A DNA stretch of 64,000 nt from Streptomyces sp. 7-21. GTDB lineage: Bacteria > Actinomycetota > Actinomycetes > Streptomycetales > Streptomycetaceae. The position numbers and the translations under genes are program-made. The stretch lies in contig NZ_JAERRL010000007.1 in assembly GCF_016741785.1 (NCBI RefSeq), positions 124,001 to 188,000 on the forward strand. The letters run 5' to 3'. The notes beneath the pieces are model-generated. The model was not told where the DNA came from. It did not search any database and saw nothing but the letters and a program-made list of their open reading frames with translations. Positions 34,278 through 43,180 of this stretch are shown one piece after another (position 1 is the first letter of the stretch; every line of letters starts with the position of its first letter).

Positions 34278-35540
34278 TCACCCCAGGCGGCGGCGCAGCT
34301 CCTCCAGCGCCTTGTCACCGGGCACGGGCTCCTGCTCACCGGTGGTGAGGTCCTTGAGCTGCACGACGCCCTCGGCGAGGTCCCGCTCCCCCGCGACGAC
34401 GGCGAACCGGGCGCCGCTGCGGTTGGCGGCCCGCATCGCCGCCTTGACGCTCCGGCCGCCGTAGGCGAGGTCGGCGGACAGCCCGGCCCGGCGGGCCGCC
34501 GTGACCAGCGCGAACAGCTCCCGGCGTGCCTCCTCGCCCAGCGGGACGGCGAAGACGTCCACGGGAGCGGGCAGGTCCAGGGTGACGCCCTCGGCCCTCA
34601 GCGCCAGCACGGTGCGGTCGACGCCCAGCGCCCAGCCCACGGAGGGCAGCGCCGGACCGCCGATCATCTCGGACAGCCCGTCGTAGCGCCCGCCGCCGCC
34701 GACCGCCGACTGCGAGCCCAGCCCGTCGTGCACGAACTCGAACGTGGTGCGCGTGTAGTAGTCGAGTCCGCGCACCAGCCGGTCGTCGTCCTCGAAGGCC
34801 ACGCCCTCGGCCGCCAGCAGCTCGCGGACCCGCTCGTGGTAGTCCCGGCACGCCGCGCACAGGTGGTCGCGCATCAGCGGTGCCTGGGCCAGCTGGGCCC
34901 GGACGCTCTCCCGCTTGTCGTCCAGCACCCGCAGCGGGTTGATCTCCACCCGGCGGCGCGTCTCCTCGTCGAGGTCGAGCGTGCGCAGGAACTCCTGGAG
35001 CGTGGCCCGGTACGCCGGCCGGCACGCGGGGTCGCCCAGGGAGTTGAGCAGCAGCCGCACCTGCGTCAGGCCCAGGGAGCGGTAGGCGTCGGCCGCCAGG
35101 ATGATCAGCTCGGCGTCCAGGGCCGGGTCCTCCGCGCCGATCGCCTCGGCGCCGACCTGCGAGAAGTGGCGGTACCTGCCCGCCTGCTGGCGCTCGTAGC
35201 GGTAGAACGAGCCGGAGTACCACAGCTTGACCGGCAGGTTGCCGGCCCGGTGCAGGTTCGCCTGAAGCGCGGCGCGCAGCACGGCCGCCGTGCCCTCGGG
35301 CCGCAGCGCCAGCTGGTCCCCACCCTTGGTGGTGAGGGTGTACATCTCCTTGGTGACGATGTCGGTGGACTCGCCGACGCCGCGGGAGAACAGCTCGACG
35401 TGCTCGAACCCTGGCGTCTCGACGTAGCCGTAGCCGGCGCGGCGCAGCGGGGCGGCCAGGGCCTCGCGCACCGCCAGCACGGTCGCGGAGTCCGGAGGGA
35501 TCAGGTCGTACGTGCCCCGGGGGGCGGAGAAGGTGCTCAC
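34278..35540 (-). CDS. hisS: Histidyl-tRNA synthetase
   Basis: HisS charges tRNA-His. The 420-residue class II enzyme has motif 1 ([13 protein letters not shown]), motif 2 ([21 protein letters not shown]), the histidine-specific [14 protein letters not shown], motif 3 ([11 protein letters not shown]) and a C-terminal anticodon-binding domain. I chose the GTG at 35540 ([12 protein letters not shown]); a GTG at 35555 overlapping the upstream stop would add five residues. No T-box leader is present. Confidence 0.95.
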   Translation of the reverse strand: MSTFSAPRGTYDLIPPDSATVLAVREALAAPLRRAGYGYVETPGFEHVELFSRGVGESTDIVTKEMYTLTTKGGDQLALRPEGTAAVLRAALQANLHRAGNLPVKLWYSGSFYRYERQQAGRYRHFSQVGAEAIGAEDPALDAELIILAADAYRSLGLTQVRLLLNSLGDPACRPAYRATLQEFLRTLDLDEETRRRVEINPLRVLDDKRESVRAQLAQAPLMRDHLCAACRDYHERVRELLAAEGVAFEDDDRLVRGLDYYTRTTFEFVHDGLGSQSAVGGGGRYDGLSEMIGGPALPSVGWALGVDRTVLALRAEGVTLDLPAPVDVFAVPLGEEARRELFALVTAARRAGLSADLAYGGRSVKAAMRAANRSGARFAVVAGERDLAEGVVQLKDLTTGEQEPVPGDKALEELRRRLG

Positions 35541-35551
35541 AGGGGTGCTCT

Positions 35552-36265
35552 TCACATTCCTCGTCGCGGCGCCGCCTCGGTGGCGGCGTCCCGGCCGGCG
35601 GCCAGCTCCCGCAGGAAGGGATTGGTGGCCCGTTCCCGGCCGATGGTGGTCTGGGGGCCGTGCCCGGCCAGGACCACGGTGCTGTCGTCCAGCGGGAGGC
35701 AGACACGGGCCAGGGACCGCAGGATCTCGTCGTGGTCGCCGCCGGGAAGGTCGGTGCGTCCGATGGAGCCGGCGAACAGCAGGTCGCCCGAGAACAGCAC
35801 CTGCGGAACGTCGTCCGCCTCGGGCAGCCGGAAGGTCACCGACCCCTTGGTATGGCCGGGCGCGTGCGCGACAGAGAAGCGCAGGCCGGCCAGCTCCAGC
35901 TCCGTGCCGTCGGCGAGGTCGCGCAGGTCGTCCGGCTCGCCGACGGTCAGCTCGCCGAGCAGCGGCTGGCCGATGCTGGCGCCGAGCGCGCTGGCCGGGT
36001 CGTCGAGCATGTACCGGTCGGCGGGGTGCAGCCAGGCGGGCACCCCATGGGCCCCGCAGACGGGCAGGACGGACGCGGTGTGGTCGAAGTGGCCGTGGGT
36101 GAGCACGACGGCCACGGGCTTGAGCCGGTGCCGGGCGATGGTCTCCTCGACGCCGGGAGCGGCCTGGTGGCCGGGGTCGATGATCACGCATTCCTCACCC
36201 GCGGCGGGGGCGACCAGGTAGCAGTTGGTCCCCCACGCTCCTGCGGGGAAGCCGGCGATCAGCAC
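35552..36265 (-). CDS. Metallo-beta-lactamase-fold hydrolase (glyoxalase II-like)
   Basis: The 237-residue protein carries the THGHFDH metal-binding motif (56-62), then [10 protein letters not shown] and [13 protein letters not shown] with the remaining metal ligands, and a late conserved [10 protein letters not shown]. This is the pattern of small glyoxalase II-like hydrolases and persulfide dioxygenases. The GTG at 36265 has AAGGA upstream and gives the usual [16 protein letters not shown] start. It lies just upstream of hisS, a conserved pairing, but the substrate is not known. Confidence 0.85.
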   Translation of the reverse strand: MLIAGFPAGAWGTNCYLVAPAAGEECVIIDPGHQAAPGVEETIARHRLKPVAVVLTHGHFDHTASVLPVCGAHGVPAWLHPADRYMLDDPASALGASIGQPLLGELTVGEPDDLRDLADGTELELAGLRFSVAHAPGHTKGSVTFRLPEADDVPQVLFSGDLLFAGSIGRTDLPGGDHDEILRSLARVCLPLDDSTVVLAGHGPQTTIGRERATNPFLRELAAGRDAATEAAPRRGM

Positions 36266-36541
36266 GCTCGTCCTTACCTGTCCGGGAACGGTGGCAACGC
36301 GGTCCGGGGGCGCCCGGACCGTTCGCGGCGGGCCCAGGCGGCCCCGCCGCGCGGATCCGTCAGCGCCTCCCCGGCGGATCCGTCGGCGCAGAAGCCTACC
36401 GGCGGCGGTGCGGCCGGGGCGAACCCGTATACGGTGGCGCCCAGGCGTGGCCCGGAACGGATTGCCCACCGTGGTTCGTCAGTCACATGCCGGAGCTTGG
36501 GAACGTCTGCCAGGACCAGGGATTCGTCAGGAGGAGAAGCG

Positions 36542-37363
36542 GTGTCCACCAAGAAGCAGCGGCGCAAGCAGCTCGCTCGGGCGAAGTGGGAACGCCAGCG
36601 CCAGCGGCAGGCGTTGCGGGCGCGCCGGGCCCGGCGGCGCAACATCATCATCGCGGTGGTGCTCGTGGTTGCGATCGCCGCCGGGGGCACCGCGCTCGCC
36701 GCGCTCAGCGGCGGGGACTCCAGCGAACCGGACACGGACGCCGCCGGGGAGCCGGCTCCGGAGCCTCCCGAGGACCCCTGCGAGCAGCCGGCTCCGGGCG
36801 AGCCCACAGGCGGCCAGTGGGACTCCGAGCCCGAGATGACCGTGAACGAGGAGTCCACCTACGTGATGCAGCTGGACACCACCTGCGGCGCCATCGAGAT
36901 CACCATGGACGCCGCCGCCGCGCCGCACACCGTCAACTCGTTCGCTTTCCTGGCCGGTGAGAACTACTTCGACCACACGCCGTGCCACCGGCTGACCACC
37001 TCGGGGATCTTCGTGCTCCAGTGCGGCGACCCGCAGGGCACCGGCATGGGCGGGCCGGGCTACACGCTGCCCGACGAGAACCTCGGCGACCCGGACATCG
37101 CGGACGGCGTCTACCCGGCCGGCACCGTGGCCATGGCCAACAGCGGTCCGGACACGGGCGGCAGCCAGTTCTTCCTCGTCTACGAGGACAGCCAGCTGCC
37201 GGCCGACTACACGCCGTTCGGCGAGGTGACGGCCGGCATGGACGTGCTGCAGAAGATCGCCGACGCGGGGAGCACCGAGCCCGACCCGCAGACGGGCAAC
37301 ACCGCTCCGAACGCGACGGTGGTCATCAACGAGGCGCGGGTCGAGGAGCGCGAGGCGAGCTGA
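36542..37363 (+). CDS. Membrane-anchored peptidyl-prolyl cis-trans isomerase (cyclophilin)
   Basis: The 273-residue protein has a very basic N-terminus, one transmembrane segment (about 34-55), an acidic Pro/Glu-rich linker, and an extracellular cyclophilin domain (about 107-270) with FDHTPCHRLTT and MANSGPDTGGSQFFLVYED. It should assist folding of exported proteins. The GTG start is behind GGAGGAG. Homologues sit next to hisS and relA in other actinobacteria. Confidence 0.9.
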   Translation: MSTKKQRRKQLARAKWERQRQRQALRARRARRRNIIIAVVLVVAIAAGGTALAALSGGDSSEPDTDAAGEPAPEPPEDPCEQPAPGEPTGGQWDSEPEMTVNEESTYVMQLDTTCGAIEITMDAAAAPHTVNSFAFLAGENYFDHTPCHRLTTSGIFVLQCGDPQGTGMGGPGYTLPDENLGDPDIADGVYPAGTVAMANSGPDTGGSQFFLVYEDSQLPADYTPFGEVTAGMDVLQKIADAGSTEPDPQTGNTAPNATVVINEARVEEREAS

Positions 37364-37545
37364 AGCCAGTTCACCGGAATTTGCGGCCGGCAAGGTGCGG
37401 ACAGCCGGGTACGTGGTCGCCTATGTTGGCGTGGAACCTGGTGCCGTCCGCCGTCCGGCCGACGAGGACAGCCGGTGGCACCGGGTGAGAACTGTGGACG
37501 ATGCCGGGGGCGTGCGCCCGTGGTGGGCATCTGGAGGAGGGCGCT

Positions 37546-38775
37546 GTGAGCAGCGAGCCGTGGGGCCGTGTTGACGAGACCGGGACGGTGTACGTGCGGA
37601 CGGCCAGCGGGGAGAAGGTCGCTGGCTCGTGGCAGGCGGGATCGCCCGAGGAGGCGCTCGCCTATTTCGAGCGCAAGTACGAGGGCCTGGTCGTCGAGAT
37701 CGACCTGCTCGAACGCCGCGTGCGGACGACGGACCTGTCCGCCAAGGACGCCACGGCGGCCATCGGCCACCTGCGGCAGCAGGTGGCCGAGGCCCACGCG
37801 GTGGGCGACCTGGACGCGCTGGACCGGCGGCTCGACCAGCTCCAGGAGGTGGTCGAGGCCCGCCGCGAGGAGCGCAAGGCGGAGCGGGCACGGCAGGCGG
37901 AGGAGGCCAGGGCCGCCAAGGAGGCGCTCGTCGCCGAGGCCGAGGAGCTGGCCGCCAGCGACCAGTGGCGGGCGGCAGGCGAGCGCCTGCGCGGGCTGGT
38001 GGAGACCTGGAAGAGCCTGCCCCGTCTGGACCGGAAGACGGACGACGAGCTGTGGCGCCGCTTCTCGCATGCCCGCTCGGCGTTCTCCAAGCGCCGCAAG
38101 GCGCACTTCGCCGCGCTGGACGCACAGCGCGAGGAGACCAGGCGCCGCAAGGAGAAGCTGATCGCGGAGGCGGAGGCGCTGTCGGAGTCGACGGACTGGG
38201 GCCCGACCGCCGCGCGGTACCGCGAGCTGATGCGGGAGTGGAAGGCGGCGGGCCGGGCGCACCGGGACGTCGAGGAGGACCTGTGGGCCCGGTTCCGGGC
38301 GGCGCAGGACGTGTTCTTCCAGGCGCGTGCGGAGGTGTTCGCCGAGCGGGACGCCGAGTACCGCGACAACCTGGCCCGCAAGGAGGAGCTGGCCGCCGAG
38401 GCCGAGAAGCTGCTGCCGGTCACCGACGTGCGGGCGGCCCGCGCCGCGCTGCGCTCGATCGGCGAGCGCTGGGAGGCCATCGGGCGGGTGCCGCGCGACG
38501 CCCGCGCCGCCATCGAGGGCCGGCTCCAGGCCGTGGAGCGGGCGGTGGCGGAGGCCGAGGAGGCCGAGTGGCGGCGCACCAACCCGGAGGCGCGGGCGCG
38601 CGCCGAGGGCCTCACGGGCCAGCTGCGCGACGCCGTGAACCGGCTGCAGGAGCAGCTGAAGGCCGCCAGGGCGGCCGGCAACGAGGCGAAGGCCGCGAAG
38701 CTGGAGGAGGAGCTGGCCGGGCGCCAGGCGCTGCTGGACCAGGCGCTCAAGGGCCTGGCCGAGTTCGGCGGCTGA
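37546..38775 (+). CDS. DUF349 coiled-coil protein
   Basis: This 409-residue protein is mostly charged helix with repeated DUF349 units (for example WRAAGERLRGLVETWKSLPRLDRKTDDELWRRF, with later copies near TDWGPTAARYRELMREWKAAG and VRAARAALRSIGERWEAIG). A short beta-rich start with VYVRTASGEKVAGSW precedes them. The GTG has GGAGGAGG at ideal spacing. No signal peptide or catalytic motif is seen. The family function is not established in actinobacteria. Confidence 0.88.
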   Translation: MSSEPWGRVDETGTVYVRTASGEKVAGSWQAGSPEEALAYFERKYEGLVVEIDLLERRVRTTDLSAKDATAAIGHLRQQVAEAHAVGDLDALDRRLDQLQEVVEARREERKAERARQAEEARAAKEALVAEAEELAASDQWRAAGERLRGLVETWKSLPRLDRKTDDELWRRFSHARSAFSKRRKAHFAALDAQREETRRRKEKLIAEAEALSESTDWGPTAARYRELMREWKAAGRAHRDVEEDLWARFRAAQDVFFQARAEVFAERDAEYRDNLARKEELAAEAEKLLPVTDVRAARAALRSIGERWEAIGRVPRDARAAIEGRLQAVERAVAEAEEAEWRRTNPEARARAEGLTGQLRDAVNRLQEQLKAARAAGNEAKAAKLEEELAGRQALLDQALKGLAEFGG

Positions 38776-38832
38776 CACCGCGGCACACCCGGCCGGCACG
38801 GCTGCCACAGCCACGCCGCACGGGGGCGGCGG

Positions 38833-38864
38833 GGACGGCCGGGCCCGCGCGGGCCCGGCCGTCC
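38833..38864. terminator. Bidirectional terminator between DUF349 gene and relA
   Basis: GGACGGCCGGGCCCGC is followed directly by its exact complement, a perfect 32-base palindrome. It lies between the convergent ends of the DUF349 gene and relA and can fold on either transcript. There is no T run. Confidence 0.65.
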
Positions 38865-38880
38865 GGCGTGCCGGGGCCGG

Positions 38881-41265
38881 TCAGGGCCGGCGCGGCGAGG
38901 TGACGCGGTAGACGTCGTACACGCCCTCGACGCCCCGCACCGCCTTCAGCACGTGGCCCAGGTGCTTGGGGTCACCCATCTCGAACGTGAACCGCGAGGT
39001 GGCGACCCGGTCCCGGGAGGTCTGGACCGCGGCCGAGAGGATGTTCACGTGCTGGTCGGACAGCACGCGTGTGACGTCCGACAGCAGCCGCGAGCGGTCC
39101 AGCGCCTCGACCTGGATGGCGACAAGGAAGACCGACGACTGCGTCGGTGCCCACTCGACCTCCAGGATCCGCTCGGGCTCGCGGGAGAGCGACTCGACGT
39201 TCACGCAGTCCGCGCGGTGGACCGAGACCCCGTTGCCCCGGGTGACGAAGCCGATGATGGGGTCGCCGGGCACCGGCGTGCAGCAGCGGGCCAGCTTGAC
39301 CCACACGTCGTCGGCGCCCTTGACGACGACGCCGGGGTCGGCCGCGGCACGCCGCCTGCGGCGGGCGGGCACCGGCGCGGCGCTCTCGGCGATGTCCTCG
39401 GTGGCCGCTTCCTCGCCGCCGATGGCCTGCACGAGCTTCTGCACGACGTTCTGCGCCGATACGTGGCCCTCGCCGATGGCGGCGTACAGCGAGGAGATGT
39501 CGGGGTACCGCATCTCGTGGGCGAGGGTGACGAGCGAGTCGCCGGTCAGCACGTGCTGTATCGGCAGGTTCTGCTTGCGCATCGCGCGGGCGATCTGCTC
39601 TTTGCCCTGCTCGATCGCCTCGTCGCGGCGCTCGCGGGAGAACCAGGCGCGGATCTTGTTGCGGGCGCGGGGCGACTTGACGAAGCCGAGCCAGTCGCGC
39701 GAGGGACCTGCCCCGGCGGCCTTGGAGGTGAAGATCTCGACGGTGTCGCCGTGGTCCAGGGTGGACTCCAGCGGGACCAGCCGCCCGTTCACCTTGGCCC
39801 CTATGGTGCGGTGGCCGACCTCGGTGTGGACGGCGTAGGCGAAGTCCACGGGCGTGGCGCCCGCGGGCAGCGCGATGACGTCGCCCTTGGGCGTGAAGAC
39901 GAAGACCTCGTTGCGGGAGAGGTCGAACCGCAGCGACTCCAGGAACTCGCCCGGGTCCTTGGTCTCCTTCTGCCAGTCCAGCAGCTGCCGCAGCCACGCC
40001 ATCTCGTTGACGGTGGTCTCCCCGCGCCGCTCGCCCTTCTTCGGGGCGTCCGCCCGGGCCCGCGAGGAGCCGCCGACCGCCTGCTGCTTGTACTTCCAGT
40101 GCGCCGCGATACCGAACTCGGCCCGCCGGTGCATGTCGAAGGTGCGGATCTGGAGCTCGACGGGCTTGCCGCCCGGCCCGATGACCGTCGTGTGCAGCGA
40201 CTGGTACATGTTGAACTTGGGCATCGCGATGTAGTCCTTGAACCGCCCCGGCACCGGGTTCCACCGAGCGTGCACGGTGCCCAGCGCCGCGTAGCAGTCG
40301 CGGACGGTGTCCACCAGGACACGGATGCCGACCAGGTCGTAGATCTCCGCGAAGTCCCGCCCCCGCACGATCATCTTCTGGTAGACGCTGTAGTAGTGCT
40401 TGGGGCGGCCGGTCACCGTCGCCTTGATGCGGGCGCCGCGCAGGTCGGCCTGGACCTCGTTGATGACGGTGGCGAGGTACTCGTCGCGCTTGGGGGCGCG
40501 CTCGGCCACCAGGCGCACGATCTCGTCGTACATCTTGGGGTAGAGGATGGCGAACGCCAGGTCCTCCAGCTCCCACTTGATGGTGTTCATGCCCAGGCGG
40601 TGGGCCAGCGGCGCGTAGATCTCCAGGGTCTCCCTGGCCTTCTGCTCCTGCTTCTCGCGCTTGAGGTAGCGCATGGTCCGCATGTTGTGGAGCCGGTCGG
40701 CCAGCTTGATGACCAGGACGCGCGGGTCCCGGGCCATGGCGACGACCATCTTCCGGACGGTCTCGGCCTGGGCCGCCTCGCCGAACTTGACCTTGTCCAG
40801 CTTGGTGACGCCGTCGACGAGCTGGGCCACCTGGTCGCCGAAGTCGCGGCGCAGGCTGTCGAGCCCGTACTCGGTGTCCTCGACGGTGTCGTGCAGCAGC
40901 CCGGCCATCAGGGTGGCCGAGTCCATGCCCAGCTCGGCGAGGATCGTGGTGACCGCGAGGGGATGCGTGATGTACGGGTCGCCGCTCTTCCGCTTCTGCC
41001 CGCGGTGCCACCGCTCCGCCACCTGGTAGGCGCGCTCGATCTGCCGCAGCGCCGCCGTGTCGGCCTTGGGGTCGTTCGCCCTGACCACACGCAGCAGCGG
41101 CTCGAGTACGGGGTTGTACGGGGTAGAGCGCTGCACGCCCAGGCGGGCGAGCCGCGCGCGCACGCGGTTGGAGGACCCAGAGCGGCCGGAGACTCCCGAG
41201 ACGGCCGGGGCCGTCTGACCGGCGGGCGCCTGGGGTGAGGTGAGCGGCTGGGCGTCGTCTGGCAA
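38881..41265 (-). CDS. relA: Bifunctional (p)ppGpp synthetase/hydrolase (RelA/SpoT homologue)
   Basis: This long Rel enzyme makes and degrades (p)ppGpp and drives the stringent response. The 794-residue protein has an intact HD hydrolase domain (YITHPL, His101; [10 protein letters not shown], His125-Asp126), a synthetase domain (about 290-400), TGS (about 470-530), a zinc-finger/helical part with [12 protein letters not shown], and a C-terminal ACT domain. The start is a TTG at 41265 with AAGGAG five bases upstream; the nearby GTG overlaps the ribosome-binding site. It follows apt, the Streptomyces arrangement. Confidence 0.95.
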   Translation of the reverse strand: MPDDAQPLTSPQAPAGQTAPAVSGVSGRSGSSNRVRARLARLGVQRSTPYNPVLEPLLRVVRANDPKADTAALRQIERAYQVAERWHRGQKRKSGDPYITHPLAVTTILAELGMDSATLMAGLLHDTVEDTEYGLDSLRRDFGDQVAQLVDGVTKLDKVKFGEAAQAETVRKMVVAMARDPRVLVIKLADRLHNMRTMRYLKREKQEQKARETLEIYAPLAHRLGMNTIKWELEDLAFAILYPKMYDEIVRLVAERAPKRDEYLATVINEVQADLRGARIKATVTGRPKHYYSVYQKMIVRGRDFAEIYDLVGIRVLVDTVRDCYAALGTVHARWNPVPGRFKDYIAMPKFNMYQSLHTTVIGPGGKPVELQIRTFDMHRRAEFGIAAHWKYKQQAVGGSSRARADAPKKGERRGETTVNEMAWLRQLLDWQKETKDPGEFLESLRFDLSRNEVFVFTPKGDVIALPAGATPVDFAYAVHTEVGHRTIGAKVNGRLVPLESTLDHGDTVEIFTSKAAGAGPSRDWLGFVKSPRARNKIRAWFSRERRDEAIEQGKEQIARAMRKQNLPIQHVLTGDSLVTLAHEMRYPDISSLYAAIGEGHVSAQNVVQKLVQAIGGEEAATEDIAESAAPVPARRRRRAAADPGVVVKGADDVWVKLARCCTPVPGDPIIGFVTRGNGVSVHRADCVNVESLSREPERILEVEWAPTQSSVFLVAIQVEALDRSRLLSDVTRVLSDQHVNILSAAVQTSRDRVATSRFTFEMGDPKHLGHVLKAVRGVEGVYDVYRVTSPRRP

Positions 41266-41362
41266 GGGCACTCCTTCTCGGCCCGTCCCTGCCCACGGGA
41301 GGCCGCGGACGTTCGGACTGCCATGGTAACGAGCCATGGCCGCCGGCTCACGCGCGGCGGCG

Positions 41363-41400
41363 GCGCCGCGCGCGGGCCGTCGACGGCCCGCGCGCGGCGC
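41363..41400 (-). terminator. Perfect 38-base palindrome after apt
   Basis: Nineteen bases (41363-41381) are followed directly by their exact complement (41382-41400), with GTCGAC at the centre and very GC-rich arms. It begins three bases after the apt stop and precedes the relA leader. It would act as a terminator or a 3' stabilising hairpin, setting how much relA transcript comes from apt readthrough. No T run follows. Confidence 0.6.
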
Positions 41401-41403
41401 GTC

Positions 41404-41964
41404 TCAGACCGTGATCAGGCAGTGGAGAGGCGCTCCCCCGAGCGCGGGCAGCACCCGCTCGCGCCCCTTGAGGAAGCTCAGCTCCATCAGCACGGCCAGC
41501 CCGGCGATGCTGGCCCCGGTGCGCTGGATGAGCCGCAGCGACGCCTCGGCCGTGCCGCCGGTCGCCAGGACGTCGTCAACGACGAGCACGCGGTCGGCGG
41601 GCGACAGGTCCTCGGCGTGGATCTCGATCTCGGCGCTGCCGTACTCCAGGTCGTAGCCCTGCGAGAGCGTCGCCCCGGGCAGCTTGCCCGCCTTGCGGAC
41701 GGGCACGAAGCCGATCTGGGCGCTCACCGCGGCGGGGGCCGCCAGGATGAAACCGCGCGCCTCCAGGCCGACGACCTTGGTGGCGCCGCTGGCGCGGGCG
41801 AAGGCGGCCAGCTGCTCCGTCAGGGTGGCGAGGGCCCGGGGGTCGGCCAGCAGGGGCGTGATGTCCTTGAAGACGACCCCGGGCTTCGGGTAGTCGGGGA
41901 CGTCGCGGATCCGGTCGAGCAGCAGCCGCCTGACGTCCTCGGAGACGGCTGGAAGAGAACTCAT
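41404..41964 (-). CDS. apt: Adenine phosphoribosyltransferase
   Basis: Apt salvages adenine to AMP with PRPP. The 186-residue protein has the PRPP motif VLVVDDVLATGGT (126-138) and GLEARGF (67-73) typical of type I PRTases. It starts at ATG three bases after the secF stop, so it is the tail of the yajC-secD-secF transcript and lies upstream of relA. Confidence 0.95.
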   Translation of the reverse strand: MSSLPAVSEDVRRLLLDRIRDVPDYPKPGVVFKDITPLLADPRALATLTEQLAAFARASGATKVVGLEARGFILAAPAAVSAQIGFVPVRKAGKLPGATLSQGYDLEYGSAEIEIHAEDLSPADRVLVVDDVLATGGTAEASLRLIQRTGASIAGLAVLMELSFLKGRERVLPALGGAPLHCLITV

Positions 41965-41967
41965 CGT

Positions 41968-43179
41968 CTACCTCCGCTTTCCCGACGGGCGGCCGCGGCC
42001 GCGGTGGCGGGAGACCGGCTGGCGGCGCGGGCCGCGTGCCGGGGCGACCCGGCCGCCCGCGGCGACGGCTCCGGCGGACTCGGGCTCGCTCCCGCTGGGT
42101 TCCTCAGTCCCGGTATCCGTCCCGGATTCAGCCCCCGGGCCAGCCTCAGCGGCGCCGTCCCCGGTGCTGTTCCCGGAGCCGTCCTGGGCACCGGCTGCGT
42201 CGTCGTCGCGGCGCTTGGCGCGCTTGGCCAGCACCCTCCTGTCGTGCTCCCTGATCTGCGGCTCGCGCGACTTCAGGTCGGAGACGAGCGGCGTGGCGAT
42301 CACAATCGAGGAGTAGGCGCCGGCGGTCAGGCCCACGAACAGCGACAGGGCGATGTCGTTGAGCATGCCGCCGCCCAGCACGCCTCCGCCGATGAACAGC
42401 AGGCCGGCGACGGGCAGCAGCGCGACGACCGAGGTGTTGATCGACCGGACCAGCGTGCCGTTGAGGCTGCGGTTGGCCAGCTCCGCGTAGGTGAACCGGG
42501 TCTGCTTGGTGAAGTTCCTCGTGCTCTCCCGCAGGCCGTCGAAGACGACGACGGTGTCGTAGAGGGAGTACCCGAGGATCGTCAGCAGGCCGATGACCGT
42601 GCCGGGCGTGACCTCGAAGCCGACCAGGGCGTAGACACCGACGGTGATCGTCAGGTCGTGGATGAGCGCGATCAGCGCGGCGAGCGCCATGCGCCACTCG
42701 AAGGCGACCGCCAGAAAGGCCACGACGAGCACCATGAAGATGCCCAGGCCCTGCCAGGCCTTGTTGGCGATCTGGGAACCCCAGCTGGGGCCGATCAGCT
42801 CGGCGTTGAGGTCCTCGGTGGGGATGCCGAGCTCCTCGGCGAGGGCGGCGCGGGTCTCGTTGGACTGCTCGGTGTCAAGGCCGCTGACCTGGATCCGCAT
42901 CTCGCCGCCGTCGCCGAGGGTCTGGACGAGCGGCATGCTGCCGGAGACGTCCTCGACGACCTCCCGGGCCTCCTCGACGGAGACATCGGTCGCCGGGGTG
43001 GTGAAGACCGCGCCGCCCTCGAACTCGACGCCCATGTGCAGGCCCCGGAGGCCGAGCCCGCCGAACGCCAGGATGGTGATCAGGACGGAAATGCCGTACC
43101 AGATCTTCCGGCGGGCGACGAAGTCGATGGTGACCTCGCCGCGGTACAGCTTCGCGCCCAGGTTTCCGAGCCGCGACAT
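41968..43179 (-). CDS. secF: Protein-export membrane protein SecF
   Basis: SecF works with SecD to use the proton gradient for late steps of Sec export. The 403-residue protein has six predicted transmembrane segments, GVEFEGGA in the first extracytoplasmic loop, and the conserved TILGYSLYDTVVVFD. Its C-terminal tail, about 80 residues, is long and low in complexity: acidic Ser/Gly/Glu first, then Arg-rich. One base separates it from secD. Confidence 0.95.
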   Translation of the reverse strand: MSRLGNLGAKLYRGEVTIDFVARRKIWYGISVLITILAFGGLGLRGLHMGVEFEGGAVFTTPATDVSVEEAREVVEDVSGSMPLVQTLGDGGEMRIQVSGLDTEQSNETRAALAEELGIPTEDLNAELIGPSWGSQIANKAWQGLGIFMVLVVAFLAVAFEWRMALAALIALIHDLTITVGVYALVGFEVTPGTVIGLLTILGYSLYDTVVVFDGLRESTRNFTKQTRFTYAELANRSLNGTLVRSINTSVVALLPVAGLLFIGGGVLGGGMLNDIALSLFVGLTAGAYSSIVIATPLVSDLKSREPQIREHDRRVLAKRAKRRDDDAAGAQDGSGNSTGDGAAEAGPGAESGTDTGTEEPSGSEPESAGAVAAGGRVAPARGPRRQPVSRHRGRGRPSGKRR

Positions 43180-43180
43180 C

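Noticed and set aside
41266..41337. Earlier starts for relA (ATG 41337, GTG 41271)
   Set aside because: The ATG has no ribosome-binding site and adds an unrelated stretch; the GTG overlaps the AAGGAG itself. TTG 41265 has ideal spacing and the family N-terminus.
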